DNA from: DASVDK01 sp036562265 [NCBI: Thermodesulfobacteriota bacterium]
Lineage (GTDB): Bacteria > DASVDK01
Direction: 5' to 3'
Length of the DNA: 5,094 bases
Assembly (NCBI GenBank): GCA_036562265.1
Contig: DATCKS010000134.1
Location: forward strand, 1-5,094
A program made the position numbers and the translations under genes. Below, piece by piece: positions 4,987 to 5,094 of the stretch (position 1 is its first letter; every line of letters begins with the position of its first letter). The notes below the pieces were generated by a model. It ran no database searches and had not been told where the DNA came from. It saw only the letters and a list, made by a program, of their open reading frames with translations.

Positions 4987-5094
4987 CGCATCCGCTGCGG
5001 GGGACGCCGTCACGGGCGGTGAGCCCGCCGCCGCGGCGCGGTCGGACGGCTCTCCGGGGCACGCCGCGACGCCGGGTCACAAGGCCCCCCGGTC

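Noticed and set aside
5013-5027. Short inverted repeat CGGGC-GGTGA-GCCCG upstream of the 55-aa gene
   Set aside because: Only 5 bp of GC-rich arms with no T-run; expected often by chance at this base composition. No terminator or operator claim is justified.
4974-5094. Possible end of another minus-strand gene at the right edge (frame closing at TGA near 5079-5081)
   Set aside because: Only about five codons would be visible, so nothing supports a gene.

Overview
The window is about 5.1 kb of very GC-rich bacterial DNA (roughly 70% G+C by eye, with third codon positions almost all G or C in the real genes). Gene style (GTG starts, 4-bp stop/start overlaps, GGAGG-type ribosome binding sites) and protein content suggest an aerobic, probably environmental Gram-negative-type bacterium. 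Candidates such as Rokubacteria/Methylomirabilota, Acidobacteriota, Gemmatimonadota or a high-GC proteobacterium cannot be separated from the sequence alone.

Left part (1-2747, minus strand): a cytochrome c oxidase operon in the order subunit II (2747-2040), subunit I (2043-334), subunit III (320 to beyond the window edge). The genes are tightly coupled: II and I overlap by ATGA, and I and III are 13 bp apart. All heme and copper ligands and the D proton channel are present. Two sites usual in A-family oxidases are altered in subunit I: the K-channel Thr/Lys pair is Val/Ile, and the His-Asp ligands of the Mg site are Arg-Gly. This marks a divergent oxidase.

Middle (2748-3587): a divergent control region of about 175 bp with several inverted repeats and one good extended -10 promoter. 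It is followed on the plus strand by a one-component regulator with an N-terminal PAS domain carrying a four-cysteine cluster and a C-terminal LuxR-type helix-turn-helix. Position suggests, but does not prove, that it senses redox state or oxygen and controls the oxidase operon. A strong 10-bp stem-loop (3590-3617) separates it from the convergent genes to the right.

Right part (3630-5094, minus strand): a small two-helix membrane protein (68 aa) of unknown function. Upstream of it lies a three-gene translationally coupled string read right to left: a 55-aa small protein, a 143-aa unfamiliar soluble protein, and a DUF1772-like membrane protein. The last has a stop codon after three hydrophobic segments, and the family-like final helix follows in another frame, ending in a terminator hairpin. 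It looks like a recently broken or internally deleted gene.

No RNA genes, insertion sequences or CRISPR arrays are visible. The main points for a second look are the altered oxidase subunit I, the Cys-cluster PAS regulator beside it, and the frame break in the DUF1772-like gene.
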